Source: Bacilli bacterium
GTDB lineage: Bacteria > Bacillota > Bacilli > Paenibacillales > NBRC-103111
Assembly: GCA_028287395.1 (NCBI GenBank)
Contig: JAQBPR010000115.1
Span: 1 to 33,783, forward strand
Direction of reading: 5' to 3'
DNA length: 33,783 nucleotides
Position 1 is the first letter of the stretch. Every line of letters begins with the position of its first letter. Below are positions 1 to 6,966 of this stretch, one piece after another. The notes under the pieces were generated by a model that was not told where the DNA came from, ran no database searches, and saw only the letters and a program-made list of their open reading frames with translations. The position numbers were made by a program, and so were the translations under genes.

Positions 1-167
1 ACGATTACATCTCCTCTGCTGAACTGGATTATGTGCTCACTAACGTGAAGCCAGATCGCGTGGAGCATCTATTTGTGCATACGCAAGGACATCGCAGCTC
101 TGAAACAGACCCTGAATTTTGGGGAAAAGCGCTTCCTTTTTTAAGTAAGCATCTTCTTGGACCTTAA
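1..167 (+). CDS. alpha/beta hydrolase, C-terminal fragment (5' end outside window)
   Basis: An open frame enters from the left edge (first full codon at base 3) and stops with TAA at 165-167, giving 54 residues. The segment reads like the end of a prolyl-oligopeptidase or dienelactone-hydrolase type alpha/beta hydrolase: a strand-like VEHLFVHTQGH, in which the His of GHRSS sits where the catalytic His of this fold normally lies, then a charged loop and a final helix (FWGKALPFLSKHLL). The family fits, but substrate and full length cannot be judged from the tail. It converges on the truncated nucleotidyltransferase only 12 bases away. Confidence 0.6.
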   Translation, partial: DYISSAELDYVLTNVKPDRVEHLFVHTQGHRSSETDPEFWGKALPFLSKHLLGP

Positions 168-179
168 CAACCGGAACGG

Positions 180-617
180 TTATCCAAATAAATCCTCTAA
201 TCCATAAGGTGCGACAATGACCAACTCATTGTGATCATTTAATTTCACAGCAACCGCCGTGGCAGTTTCAGGCCATCTTTTCATAGCATCTTCAACGGAT
301 GTATAGGGAGAATGATTGTTGCGAAGATGCATTCTCGCTTGATTTTTAACAGACCAATTATGTCTCTGATCTAACATGAGAAGGAGTCTTTCATAATGTT
401 TATCTCTGTCCAAACTATTGTTTTCCTTATCATAATATAAAACATCAATATCTTGAAGCGGCGTTCTTTCTTTATAATCATGCAACACATCCCAAACAAA
501 ATTCCGCACAAAACCAGCCCCCACAAACCATTGAGGTAAGCGGAGGCTTTTGATTAAGGCTAATATATGGATCATTTCTGGATTTGCCTGGATGTAACGA
601 ATTAAAAGTTTCTCCAT
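180..617 (-). CDS. nucleotidyltransferase family protein (DUF925/NTP_transf_6), C-terminally truncated
   Basis: This 145-residue protein matches the DUF925 nucleotidyltransferase-like family: WFVGAGFVRNFVWD (the G-[GA]-x-VRN nucleotide-binding turn), PLQDIDVLYYD with the acidic DxD-like pair, NQARMHLRN, and WPETATAVAVKL. Family members I recall run on for about 40 residues after the APYGLDDLF motif, ending in a K-x-W-x-x-x-WP segment. Here the stop comes right after GLEDLFG, and the bases beyond belong to the opposite-strand hydrolase. The 3' end therefore looks deleted. AAAGGCGG lies about nine bases before the ATG. Whether the shortened protein is active is unclear; substrate unknown. Confidence 0.75.
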   Translation of the reverse strand: MEKLLIRYIQANPEMIHILALIKSLRLPQWFVGAGFVRNFVWDVLHDYKERTPLQDIDVLYYDKENNSLDRDKHYERLLLMLDQRHNWSVKNQARMHLRNNHSPYTSVEDAMKRWPETATAVAVKLNDHNELVIVAPYGLEDLFG

Positions 618-636
618 CTCAATTAGCCGCCTTTAA

Positions 637-726
637 TTACTTCACTACTTCAGAACCACGTAACTTAACTGCCAGCCCTGTTCGGGTAAGTTCAAGTGCA
701 CCATAAGGTCTTAGCAGCTCAATATT
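637..726 (-). pseudogene. relic of acetolactate synthase small subunit (IlvH/IlvN) C-terminus
   Basis: In a frame used by no intact gene, the minus strand reads IELLRPYGALELTRTG and continues to LRGSEVVK before a TAA at 639-637. This closely follows the C-terminal signature of the acetolactate synthase regulatory subunit, which in Bacillus IlvH reads (from memory) IELLKPYGIKEIARTG then ARG. Only about 30 codons remain, with no start and no upstream ACT domain; the upstream sequence is instead the tail of the GRDP-like gene. It is best read as the scar of an ilvH-type gene lost by rearrangement. A chance match is possible, but about 13 identities in 23 positions argues against that. Confidence 0.6.
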
Positions 727-728
727 TG

Positions 729-1793
729 CTAATCCCCACTGCTTCCGCCACAACTGCTTCCACCTCCGGAGCAGCCGCTGCCGCAATTCGATGAAGAACA
801 CCCGCTATTTCCGCCTCCGTCGGATGAACCGCCTGAATTATCACCGCCATTATCTGTTGTATCATTACTGTCCGAACCACAAGCAGAGCCGCCCGCAGAA
901 CATCCTGATCCATCCTGACGACTTCCTGTTTCATAAGGTAAGAGAGGCTGCATATTCCCTTGAAAGCCCATGGGATCAAGCATCGAATAAAAAAACATGG
1001 CACCCGCAGCATTGCCCATAAAATTCATCGATTGCGTATTCGCGTAACGGTCCTGTCCTTGAGAGGATTCAAATGCGGCATCGACTTGTGATTTAGCCTG
1101 TTCGATTAGAGCATAAATCGCTGTCTTTATATCTGGGAATTGCTCAGCCGCACGACGATTAAATAAACGTTCGACTAACTCCTCCTCATTTAATCTTCTA
1201 AATTGTTCCATCCGTTCCGGTTCCAATGGAAAGGCGTAAAAACGGCCCCAAATTTCATTACTGAATGGGGTAAGCTCAAACAAATGACCATAGTTCCAGT
1301 CAAACCAAGCTCTCTCACCTTTCATTGGCTGCGGTTGAGAATGAGGCGCATGATGAATCATTGTACTTAGAAAAGAATCGCAAAATAGCTGATATTCTCG
1401 TGTAAACATTAGCATTTCATGCCAAATTTGATCTACCGATTCACTAAACATCGGAACCTGGCGTAAGATCGCATTCATCGCAAAATAACGCTTTAACTCC
1501 AGAAGCTTCCACTCATATTCCACTAATCCCATTTCCGGATGCTCTTTGAGCACGCGTTCTTTTAATCTTTCCAGCAAACCGGGATCAAGCGCTTTTTCCA
1601 AGCGTTGTTCCATTTCTCGCGAATCAAATTCTGGACGCATTCCCAATCCAGCGGGTAGACTTTCACTTGCGTAATCCGGTTTTTTAATAACAGGCTTGGT
1701 ATATTTTCTCTGCGGAACTTTCGCTTTATTCATTCCCGATATCCACAATGTAATAATGATGATGACTATTATAATCACTAACAAAATTGGCAA
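729..1793 (-). CDS. GRDP-like membrane-anchored protein with Cys/Gly/Ser-rich tail
   Basis: The protein (354 residues from the chosen start) opens with a very hydrophobic segment (ILLVIIIVIIIITLWI), followed by a cytosolic or extracellular helical region. At about residues 120-152, VDQIWHEMLMF..YQLFC...IHHAP matches the signature of glycine-rich-domain-containing (GRDP-like) proteins, whose function is poorly known. The last ~55 residues are almost only Ser, Gly, Asn, Asp and six Cys. The TTG at 1793-1791 is preferred because GAGGGGG lies six bases upstream; a longer form from TTG 1820 lacks a ribosome site and would overlap a TATAAT at 1825-1820. Probably follows the lipoprotein gene. Confidence 0.65.
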   Translation of the reverse strand: MPILLVIIIVIIIITLWISGMNKAKVPQRKYTKPVIKKPDYASESLPAGLGMRPEFDSREMEQRLEKALDPGLLERLKERVLKEHPEMGLVEYEWKLLELKRYFAMNAILRQVPMFSESVDQIWHEMLMFTREYQLFCDSFLSTMIHHAPHSQPQPMKGERAWFDWNYGHLFELTPFSNEIWGRFYAFPLEPERMEQFRRLNEEELVERLFNRRAAEQFPDIKTAIYALIEQAKSQVDAAFESSQGQDRYANTQSMNFMGNAAGAMFFYSMLDPMGFQGNMQPLLPYETGSRQDGSGCSAGGSACGSDSNDTTDNGGDNSGGSSDGGGNSGCSSSNCGSGCSGGGSSCGGSSGD

Positions 1794-1851
1794 TGGAATC
1801 CCCCTCGGTGTTTTTTCCAATTATACTATTTATTTGGAAATACGACTATGC

Positions 1852-2376
1852 TCAATTGGAATTATCTTGCTTCCATCCACCTTGCAGCCAGGTGTATAGC
1901 TCTGGGGATTTTAGCCAGGAGTACTTTGAACCGTATGATAAAAGAACTTCATTTTCAACCTGTGGACAGGTTTTTGTGCCGCTGCCGTCTGCATTTGTTG
2001 TAATTGAACATTTATAAGCAGGCTCAATCTCCGCAATTATTCCATTTTTAAAATTAATTTGCATTGTCTTAGGGTAGCCATGTTTTGCAATTATGGTTTC
2101 TCCATGCGTTAATTTCGCTGAATTTAACCAACCTATCACTTTAGTTATCTGTTGAAAATCATTCGAATTATCTTGCTGAAAAGCCTTCAAGCCTTCAACA
2201 CTTGGAAATCCACTTAAAAGCTGCAATGATACCACATCCTCCGCAAAAAGCTCTGGAATTTGAGCAGAAGCAGTGGTTTCCATGACTTTTACAGATTTTG
2301 AAGACTGCGAAACGCAAGCAGAAAGCACGATAAGAGCCACGAAAGCAAGCAAAATAAGCATAAATAACTTCTTCAA
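1852..2376 (-). CDS. putative lipoprotein, unknown function
   Basis: This 174-residue protein starts MKKLFMLILLAFVALIVLSAC: two lysines, a hydrophobic stretch and a lipobox (LSAC), so it should be lipid-modified and held on the outer face of the membrane. The mature part has two cysteines (YKC..., KTC) that might form a disulphide, and ends in a Trp-rich helix. TTG at 2376-2374 is chosen because GGGGTGAT stands just upstream and because it puts KK at the N-terminus; a longer reading from 2394 would spoil the signal peptide. I do not recognise the family. It lies 58 bases upstream of the GRDP-like gene on the same strand, so the two may be co-transcribed. Confidence 0.65.
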   Translation of the reverse strand: MKKLFMLILLAFVALIVLSACVSQSSKSVKVMETTASAQIPELFAEDVVSLQLLSGFPSVEGLKAFQQDNSNDFQQITKVIGWLNSAKLTHGETIIAKHGYPKTMQINFKNGIIAEIEPAYKCSITTNADGSGTKTCPQVENEVLLSYGSKYSWLKSPELYTWLQGGWKQDNSN

Positions 2377-2442
2377 ATAATCACCCCACAGCAAATTTCA
2401 ACAACTATTCATCTAACGTAATCCTCTCCAATAAAGTTGCTC

Positions 2443-2465
2443 AAAAAAAAAGGCCTCGCGGCCTT
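2443..2465 (-). terminator. Rho-independent terminator of the FTR1 gene
   Basis: The minus strand forms AAGGCC-GCGA-GGCCTT (2465-2450) followed by a run of T (A run at 2443-2450 on the plus strand). It begins five bases after the FTR1 stop codon, so it ends that single-gene transcript. Confidence 0.85.
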
Positions 2466-2470
2466 CCTTT

Positions 2471-3973
2471 TTAATTTGTATTTTGCTGTAGCCTTAATTG
2501 TTCGCGAAGCTTGAAATCTTTGCGTTTACTCCAAACCACGACAACGAGAGCTATGAGTAACAGTGCTGCTTGAGGGATAATGTTTTCCCATGTGGGATAT
2601 AAGGCAAAGAATTCAACGGTTGGAAATGAATTAACAGGAGTTGCTTGCAAAACACCTGATAGCTGTAATCCATGTACACCCATACCGAAAAATTTAAAAC
2701 ATAGATAAAAAACGAAAACGCTGGAAATCAGGAAAAATGGGCGCATAGGTATTTTTACACCAATTTTCAATACCAGATACGCTAGCACTGCTAAAATAGC
2801 AATACCTAGAACAATTCCACTCAAAAGGCTCGATAAGGAAATCGATGAGGCCATTCCGATAAAAAACAAAACCATTTCCGTACCTTCTCTAAATACGGCA
2901 AGGAAGGAAAGAATCGCGAGCGACCATAAGCTGCCTGAAGCTAAAGCGTTCGTGCTTTTGGTGTTAATGTATTGTGTCCACTGAGCTAAACTCGACTTGC
3001 TGTGAAGCCAATAGCTCATATAGACCAACATGACAGCCGCGAATAGTCCCGTAAATCCGGAAATCAAGAAATTATTGCTGCCGAATGTGCCTGAGGCAAA
3101 TAATACCTGTACTATTACGCCAAGAATGATACTGACTGTAACTCCAAAGCCGACCCCGGACCATATCCATTTTTCTTTGTCCTGATGACCTGACTTTTTA
3201 AGAAAACCAAGCAAAGCAACAATAACAAGCAGCGCCTCCAAACCTTCACGGAGAATAATCGTCACTGCGTCGAGCATCGTATAATTGGTTTTTGCCGCTA
3301 ATGGCGACAAGTATTCACGCATGGTCTGCAACGTTTTTTGTGCTCCAATCTTATCCGCTGGACTTGCGGATAGCTGCGAATAAGAAACAACCATATCGCT
3401 CTCAGCCGCTGAATATACATTGGACGACTGCGTCACTACAAACCCTTCAACATCAAGCCACGATTGGCGGAATTGCTGTACTTTATCCTTTGCATCCTGA
3501 ATTTGATTTTGTTGTATATCACTTAATGCTTGGTCTAGTAGGGCTACTAGGCTGGCTACGGTGCTCTTATCGCTAGATGAATTACTAACTGCCGATTTAA
3601 AGTTTTTTAAATTCCCCGCAATAAAATCATTATCTTTTTGGTTCAGCTTTTGCAGTCCTGTCAGGATCGCCGCTTTATTCAGCGGTTTTTGTAAAAAGGC
3701 AAACTTCACGTCACCCATCGTCTCTTCAATACTACGGTAAGCATCTTTGGACTTATTCTTAATGCCAGCTTCTATTTGCAGCCATGTCGTACTGTACGCA
3801 TTTAAGCTTTCCTGTGCCGCTTTGAAATCATCCTTTTGCACAGATGCTATTGCATTCGTTATTTGCTCGTTTGCCGAACGCAAATCACTTTCTGCATCCT
3901 GAGCAAACACGGTTAAGGGTACTAAAAATAGGGAAAGGCATAAAATCGTCATCATCCATCTTGTTTTACGCAT
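2471..3973 (-). CDS. efeU: FTR1-family iron permease (EfeU-type) with extracellular N-terminal domain
   Basis: A 500-residue protein with a signal peptide (cleavage near AFA-QD, residue 24), an extracytoplasmic helical domain of about 200 residues built from two similar repeats (TTWLQIE... and QSWLDVE...), then a seven-helix FTR1 membrane domain. Both REXXE iron-binding motifs are present: REGLE at 242-246 and REGTE at 362-366. FTR1 proteins move iron across the membrane. The usual partners EfeO and EfeB are not in the window, so this copy may work alone or with distant genes. AGGTGA precedes the ATG. Two Fur boxes and a consensus promoter lie directly upstream, so expression should rise in iron starvation. 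Confidence 0.9.
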   Translation of the reverse strand: MRKTRWMMTILCLSLFLVPLTVFAQDAESDLRSANEQITNAIASVQKDDFKAAQESLNAYSTTWLQIEAGIKNKSKDAYRSIEETMGDVKFAFLQKPLNKAAILTGLQKLNQKDNDFIAGNLKNFKSAVSNSSSDKSTVASLVALLDQALSDIQQNQIQDAKDKVQQFRQSWLDVEGFVVTQSSNVYSAAESDMVVSYSQLSASPADKIGAQKTLQTMREYLSPLAAKTNYTMLDAVTIILREGLEALLVIVALLGFLKKSGHQDKEKWIWSGVGFGVTVSIILGVIVQVLFASGTFGSNNFLISGFTGLFAAVMLVYMSYWLHSKSSLAQWTQYINTKSTNALASGSLWSLAILSFLAVFREGTEMVLFFIGMASSISLSSLLSGIVLGIAILAVLAYLVLKIGVKIPMRPFFLISSVFVFYLCFKFFGMGVHGLQLSGVLQATPVNSFPTVEFFALYPTWENIIPQAALLLIALVVVVWSKRKDFKLREQLRLQQNTN

Positions 3974-4007
3974 GGGGTCACCTGCTATATTTTATAGTCA
4001 TCGCAAT

Positions 4008-4022
4008 TGATAATCATTATCA
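4008..4022. promoter_or_regulatory. Fur box 1 (perfect 7-1-7 palindrome)
   Basis: The sequence TGATAATCATTATCA is a perfect 7-1-7 match to the Bacillus Fur consensus. It lies in the leader of the iron permease gene, about 15 bases past the predicted transcription start, where bound Fur-Fe would block transcription. Confidence 0.88.
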
Positions 4023-4044
4023 TTTAAAGCTTGACACAAGGTTT

Positions 4045-4073
4045 ATTTTAATAATGTATGGCGTATTTGTCAA
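4045..4073 (-). promoter_or_regulatory. sigma-A promoter of the iron permease gene
   Basis: On the minus strand a perfect -35 TTGACA (4073-4068) is followed after 17 bases by TAAAAT (4050-4045). Fur boxes sit just upstream of the -35 and just downstream of the start site. Confidence 0.8.
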
Positions 4074-4076
4074 TAA

Positions 4077-4091
4077 TGATATTCATTATCA
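4077..4091. promoter_or_regulatory. Fur box 2 (one mismatch)
   Basis: TGATATTCATTATCA differs from the 7-1-7 Fur consensus at one base. It lies immediately upstream of the -35 element, so with box 1 it brackets the promoter. It could also affect the IscA-like/DUF1450 operon only if that operon read through from elsewhere; no direct sign of that. Confidence 0.75.
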
Positions 4092-4157
4092 ATGTTTTTT
4101 AGTCGGATTATTAATGATGCCTCTGCTAAATTGACGCGAATTTGTCACTTTTACAGC

Positions 4158-4189
4158 AAAAGCCGCCATTCCGTTGGAATGACAGCTTT
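4158..4189 (-). terminator. terminator of the IscA-like/DUF1450 operon
   Basis: On the minus strand the arms AAAGC..CATTCC and GGAATG..GCTTTT form a hairpin with a small internal loop and a short T run, about 20 bases after the DUF1450 stop. Confidence 0.55.
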
Positions 4190-4210
4190 GTATATGGAAG
4201 CATATATTTT

Positions 4211-4435
4211 TTACTTCACATATTTTTTGGCTTTTTCGATGGCTTCTTCTTCTGTTATTCCTGTAATGTAACGTCCGTTGATATAAATAAAAGCAAATCG
4301 AGAGCAGGGACCGCAGTATGACTTGCAAGCTACTTTCACTTCTGCATCAGGTGCGATCACGGCAATCTTCGCGAGCATGGATTTGACCTTCATATGCTTG
4401 CATTTATCGCAAATCCGGATATCGTTCTTAGCCAT
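4211..4435 (-). CDS. DUF1450 family protein (YuzB-like, thioredoxin-fold Cys protein)
   Basis: A 74-residue protein with C9-x2-C12 near the start and CKSYCGPC (C37, C41, C44) in the middle, followed by FAFIYINGRYITG and a helical tail. The CxSYCGxC-...-NG pattern matches DUF1450/YuzB, a small family thought to have a thioredoxin-like, ferredoxin-like fold; its function is not established. Five cysteines make metal or Fe-S binding, or redox activity, plausible. Its ATG follows directly on the TAA of the upstream IscA-like gene with no spacer, so translation is very likely coupled and the two products probably act together. Confidence 0.8.
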   Translation of the reverse strand: MAKNDIRICDKCKHMKVKSMLAKIAVIAPDAEVKVACKSYCGPCSRFAFIYINGRYITGITEEEAIEKAKKYVK

Positions 4436-4738
4436 TTAATGATCCCCGGCATTCCCTTTGCTTGGATTGGTGATGACGAAGCCTTCTTTTGGAAAATAAA
4501 GATAATCAATTTTCACGCCATCCAGCAGCGGTTGATCCTTGTCCAACAGCACTTCTATAGCTTTATCCGTCATAACACACGCATCATTATCCTTCGGCGA
4601 ATCCAAGTCCATGCCATAATGCGCGTGATCACCGTGGCTATGCGTTATCATAACCCGCAATTTCAGATCCTTGTTCTCTTCTTTTTCCAATTCCTTTAAA
4701 ATCATTTTGGCGGCATTGCGCGTAATTTTGCAATTCAT
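4436..4738 (-). CDS. IscA/HesB-fold protein with His-rich loop replacing the cluster cysteines
   Basis: The 100-residue protein follows the A-type Fe-S carrier fold end to end: ITRNAAKMILKEL, LRVMI, YGMDLD, IEVLLDKD, LLDGVKIDY, GFVITNP. All three cysteines that hold the cluster in IscA/SufA are missing: the G-G-x-C-S-G-x-x-YG loop is THSHGDHAHYG (four His and an Asp), and the C-terminal CGC is replaced by GNAGDH. It may carry metal through His/Asp ligands, or have lost the carrier role. The ATG at 4738 is chosen over 4759 because CAGGAG lies eight bases upstream. Only two cysteines remain (in MNCK and DAC). Confidence 0.75.
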   Translation of the reverse strand: MNCKITRNAAKMILKELEKEENKDLKLRVMITHSHGDHAHYGMDLDSPKDNDACVMTDKAIEVLLDKDQPLLDGVKIDYLYFPKEGFVITNPSKGNAGDH

Positions 4739-4775
4739 TGTAACAACTCCTGTACCCATTAATGTAGTCGATCTA

Positions 4776-4804
4776 TTGCCATTGTACCGATAATTCAGTA
4801 TTGT
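4776..4804 (+). promoter_or_regulatory. probable promoter of the AI-2E family gene
   Basis: TTGCCA (4776-4781), 17 bases, then TATTGT (4799-4804), 34 bases before the start codon of the transporter gene. Four to five matches in each hexamer. Confidence 0.45.
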
Positions 4805-4838
4805 GGAAAGTAGTGATTTCTATTCGAAGAGGTGAACT

Positions 4839-5924
4839 ATGCTTTCCTTTTATAAAAAATATTACAAAACCGTTTTTGACATAGGCTTAATCTTGCTAAC
4901 TATATACATATTTATGTTTTTGTTTAGTTACTTGTATCGCATTGCGACTCCGATTTTCTTGGCTCTAATTATTTTTGCCGCGATTGAACCGCTTGCCAAG
5001 CTATTACATCGCAAAGGGATAAAAAAATCGATTGCTTCAGCCATTTCGATCCTATTGTTTATCCTGATCATTTTGGGCGCATTAATTGGGCTGGGCATTA
5101 TCTTTACAAATCAACTTTACAGCTTATCCGCGAAAATACCAAGTCAAGATATCCTTCAACAGCAAATTGCCCGCCAGGCGGATTATATTAGCAGCAAATG
5201 GCAGGATTTGCCCATAGGCCTCACGGATAAAATCAAAGAATATGCCGGGACAATTGCAGGATACGGCTCACATATTGCCCAAATTTTTCTCATCTGGCTT
5301 GCTGGTTGGCTATCGTCCTTCTCTTCATTTGTCATTAATTTTACAGTCGGTATCATCCTCGCCTATTTTCTCAGCACGGAAATAGATACCTGGAAAAAGA
5401 TGGCCCATAGCAACACGCCACGCACCTTTAAAACAGCTTTCTTTTTCTTAAAGGAAAATGTGTTTATCGGCATTCTCGGTTATATTAAAGCACAATTGAA
5501 AATGGTTTCGATCACCTTTGCCGTGATTTTAATTGCGTTGCTTGTTCTTGGTGTTAAAAATGCTTTTTCCATCTCACTATTGGCCGGTGTTTTCGATCTG
5601 CTTCCTTTATTGGGCGTCTCCACCGTTTTTATTCCTTGGATTATTTATCTCTTCATTGTCGGACAATCAGCGCTTGCGATTGAATTAAGTGTTCTGCTTG
5701 GCCTAGTGATTATTGTCCGTCAAATCCTCGAACCTAAAATTACGGGGGATACTTTAGGTGTTTCCGCATTCACAATGTTGTCTGCTATGATCATTTCCTT
5801 ATCCCTTTTTGGCATTTCCGGTTTGATCTTATCCCCAATATTAATCATATTATTGAAGGCATTATATGAACAAGGTTATTTGAGCCGATGGATTCGTTTA
5901 CCGGAAGATTATGAAGATGATTAA
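4839..5924 (+). CDS. AI-2E family transporter (PF01594), polytopic membrane protein
   Basis: The 361-residue protein has about eight membrane segments in the arrangement of the AI-2E exporter family (YtvI, YueF, TqsA relatives): two N-terminal helices, a basic stretch, a third helix, a long extracellular amphipathic region (about residues 100-150), and a C-terminal helix bundle. The family core motif is clear in NAFSISLLAGVFDLLPLLG and RQILEPKITGDTLGV. Bacillota carry several paralogues with roles that include sporulation and ion or signal transport; the substrate here cannot be told. GAGGTG precedes the ATG by six bases. It stands alone between two minus-strand units. Confidence 0.85.
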   Translation: MLSFYKKYYKTVFDIGLILLTIYIFMFLFSYLYRIATPIFLALIIFAAIEPLAKLLHRKGIKKSIASAISILLFILIILGALIGLGIIFTNQLYSLSAKIPSQDILQQQIARQADYISSKWQDLPIGLTDKIKEYAGTIAGYGSHIAQIFLIWLAGWLSSFSSFVINFTVGIILAYFLSTEIDTWKKMAHSNTPRTFKTAFFFLKENVFIGILGYIKAQLKMVSITFAVILIALLVLGVKNAFSISLLAGVFDLLPLLGVSTVFIPWIIYLFIVGQSALAIELSVLLGLVIIVRQILEPKITGDTLGVSAFTMLSAMIISLSLFGISGLILSPILIILLKALYEQGYLSRWIRLPEDYEDD

Positions 5925-5964
5925 GAAAACCAAATACTATATCGAAATAAAGGCTCATTCTTGT

Positions 5965-6966
5965 TTATCTCGTGATCGTTTTTTTCCCATTTAAAATGTT
6001 CTGCACTTCAGCTAACGTGGGCAGCCCTTCCCAATCCCCTTTAAATTGCGTAGCGATTGCTCCCAGCAAATTAGCTCTTTGTAAAGCATCTTTTAATATA
6101 TCACTAGTGATTGTAGGTCCGTGCCAACTGCTTTCAGCCAACATTACAGACAAAAACCCAGCGGCGAATGCATCCCCTGCACCAACCGTATCAACGACTG
6201 TGGAAACTACTACAGGCTCGGCCTTAATTGATTCATTTCCATAGAATCCTAACGATCCCCGTTCCCCTAATTTCATCGCAACTACCTTCACACCTTGATC
6301 CAGAAAAATTTTACCGTATTCCAATTCGTTGCGATCACCAACTAGAAATTCCGCTTCCTCAATACCAGGAAGAAAATAATCACACAATGGGACCATCGAT
6401 AATAAAACTTCCCGCGCCTGCTCCTCACTCCAAAGCTTTCTCCGCAGATTGGGATCAAAAGAAATCGTCATGCCCTGTTTGCGCGCTAGCTTCATCGCTT
6501 CCTTCACGGTCTCCGTAGTCTGAGCTCCCAAGGCTGGCATAATGCCAGTAACGTGTAGATGGCGCGCCCCTTCAAACCATTGGGAATTCAAAGCATCGGG
6601 TGTAAAATGGCTCGCTGCCGATAGTTTTCGATAAAAATAAATATTGGGATCGCCAAAGCCGGTAAATTCTTTAAAATATATTCCTGTCGGCCATAGGGGA
6701 TCTCTTGTAACAGCCGAAACATCGATACCTTCCCCTGCTAGAGTGGAGAGGATTTGATTGCCAAAAGGATCCATACCGAGACGGCTAATCCAACGAACCT
6801 TCATTCCCAAACGGGTCAGTCCAATCGCAACATTCGATTCCGCTCCTGCAATTGATTTGGTGAATAGCGGGGCATACGCTAATGAACCGCTGGTTAACGG
6901 CTGAAATAACACCATACTTTCGCCGATGGTGACTACATCTACTTGTGGAAATGAATTCAAATTCAA
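5965..6966 (-). CDS. kdgK: 2-keto-3-deoxy-sugar-acid kinase (PfkB family)
   Basis: A 333-residue PfkB-type carbohydrate kinase. The sugar-binding start VVTIGESMVLF, the glycine motif GAESNVAIGLTRLG (about 41-54), the second-sugar region and the C-terminal VDTVGAGDAFAAGF with catalytic Asp265 are all intact. It should phosphorylate 2-keto-3-deoxy-gluconate or -galactonate to the 6-phosphate. With DgoD in the same operon the galacto form is likely, although KdgK enzymes can accept both; E. coli uses an unrelated kinase, DgoK. It is the last gene of the operon and its TTG start overlaps the aldolase stop (TTGA); a second TTG at 6960 has ribosome spacing just as good. Confidence 0.85.
   Translation of the reverse strand: MNLNSFPQVDVVTIGESMVLFQPLTSGSLAYAPLFTKSIAGAESNVAIGLTRLGMKVRWISRLGMDPFGNQILSTLAGEGIDVSAVTRDPLWPTGIYFKEFTGFGDPNIYFYRKLSAASHFTPDALNSQWFEGARHLHVTGIMPALGAQTTETVKEAMKLARKQGMTISFDPNLRRKLWSEEQAREVLLSMVPLCDYFLPGIEEAEFLVGDRNELEYGKIFLDQGVKVVAMKLGERGSLGFYGNESIKAEPVVVSTVVDTVGAGDAFAAGFLSVMLAESSWHGPTITSDILKDALQRANLLGAIATQFKGDWEGLPTLAEVQNILNGKKTITR

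Noticed and set aside
719..1012. 97-residue minus-strand reading frame over the GRDP-like tail
   Set aside because: An Ala/Val-rich shadow of the Gly/Ser repeat region in another frame, with no ribosome site.
4031..4057. Plus-strand promoter TTGACA...TAATGT
   Set aside because: Spacing is only 15 bases and no plus-strand gene follows for nearly 800 bases; the minus-strand promoter at the same place is better and has a gene.
4436..4738. Metallo-beta-lactamase motif (THSHGDH)
   Set aside because: The HxHxDH string is present, but the 100-residue protein aligns throughout with the IscA/HesB fold and lacks the rest of the lactamase motifs and size.
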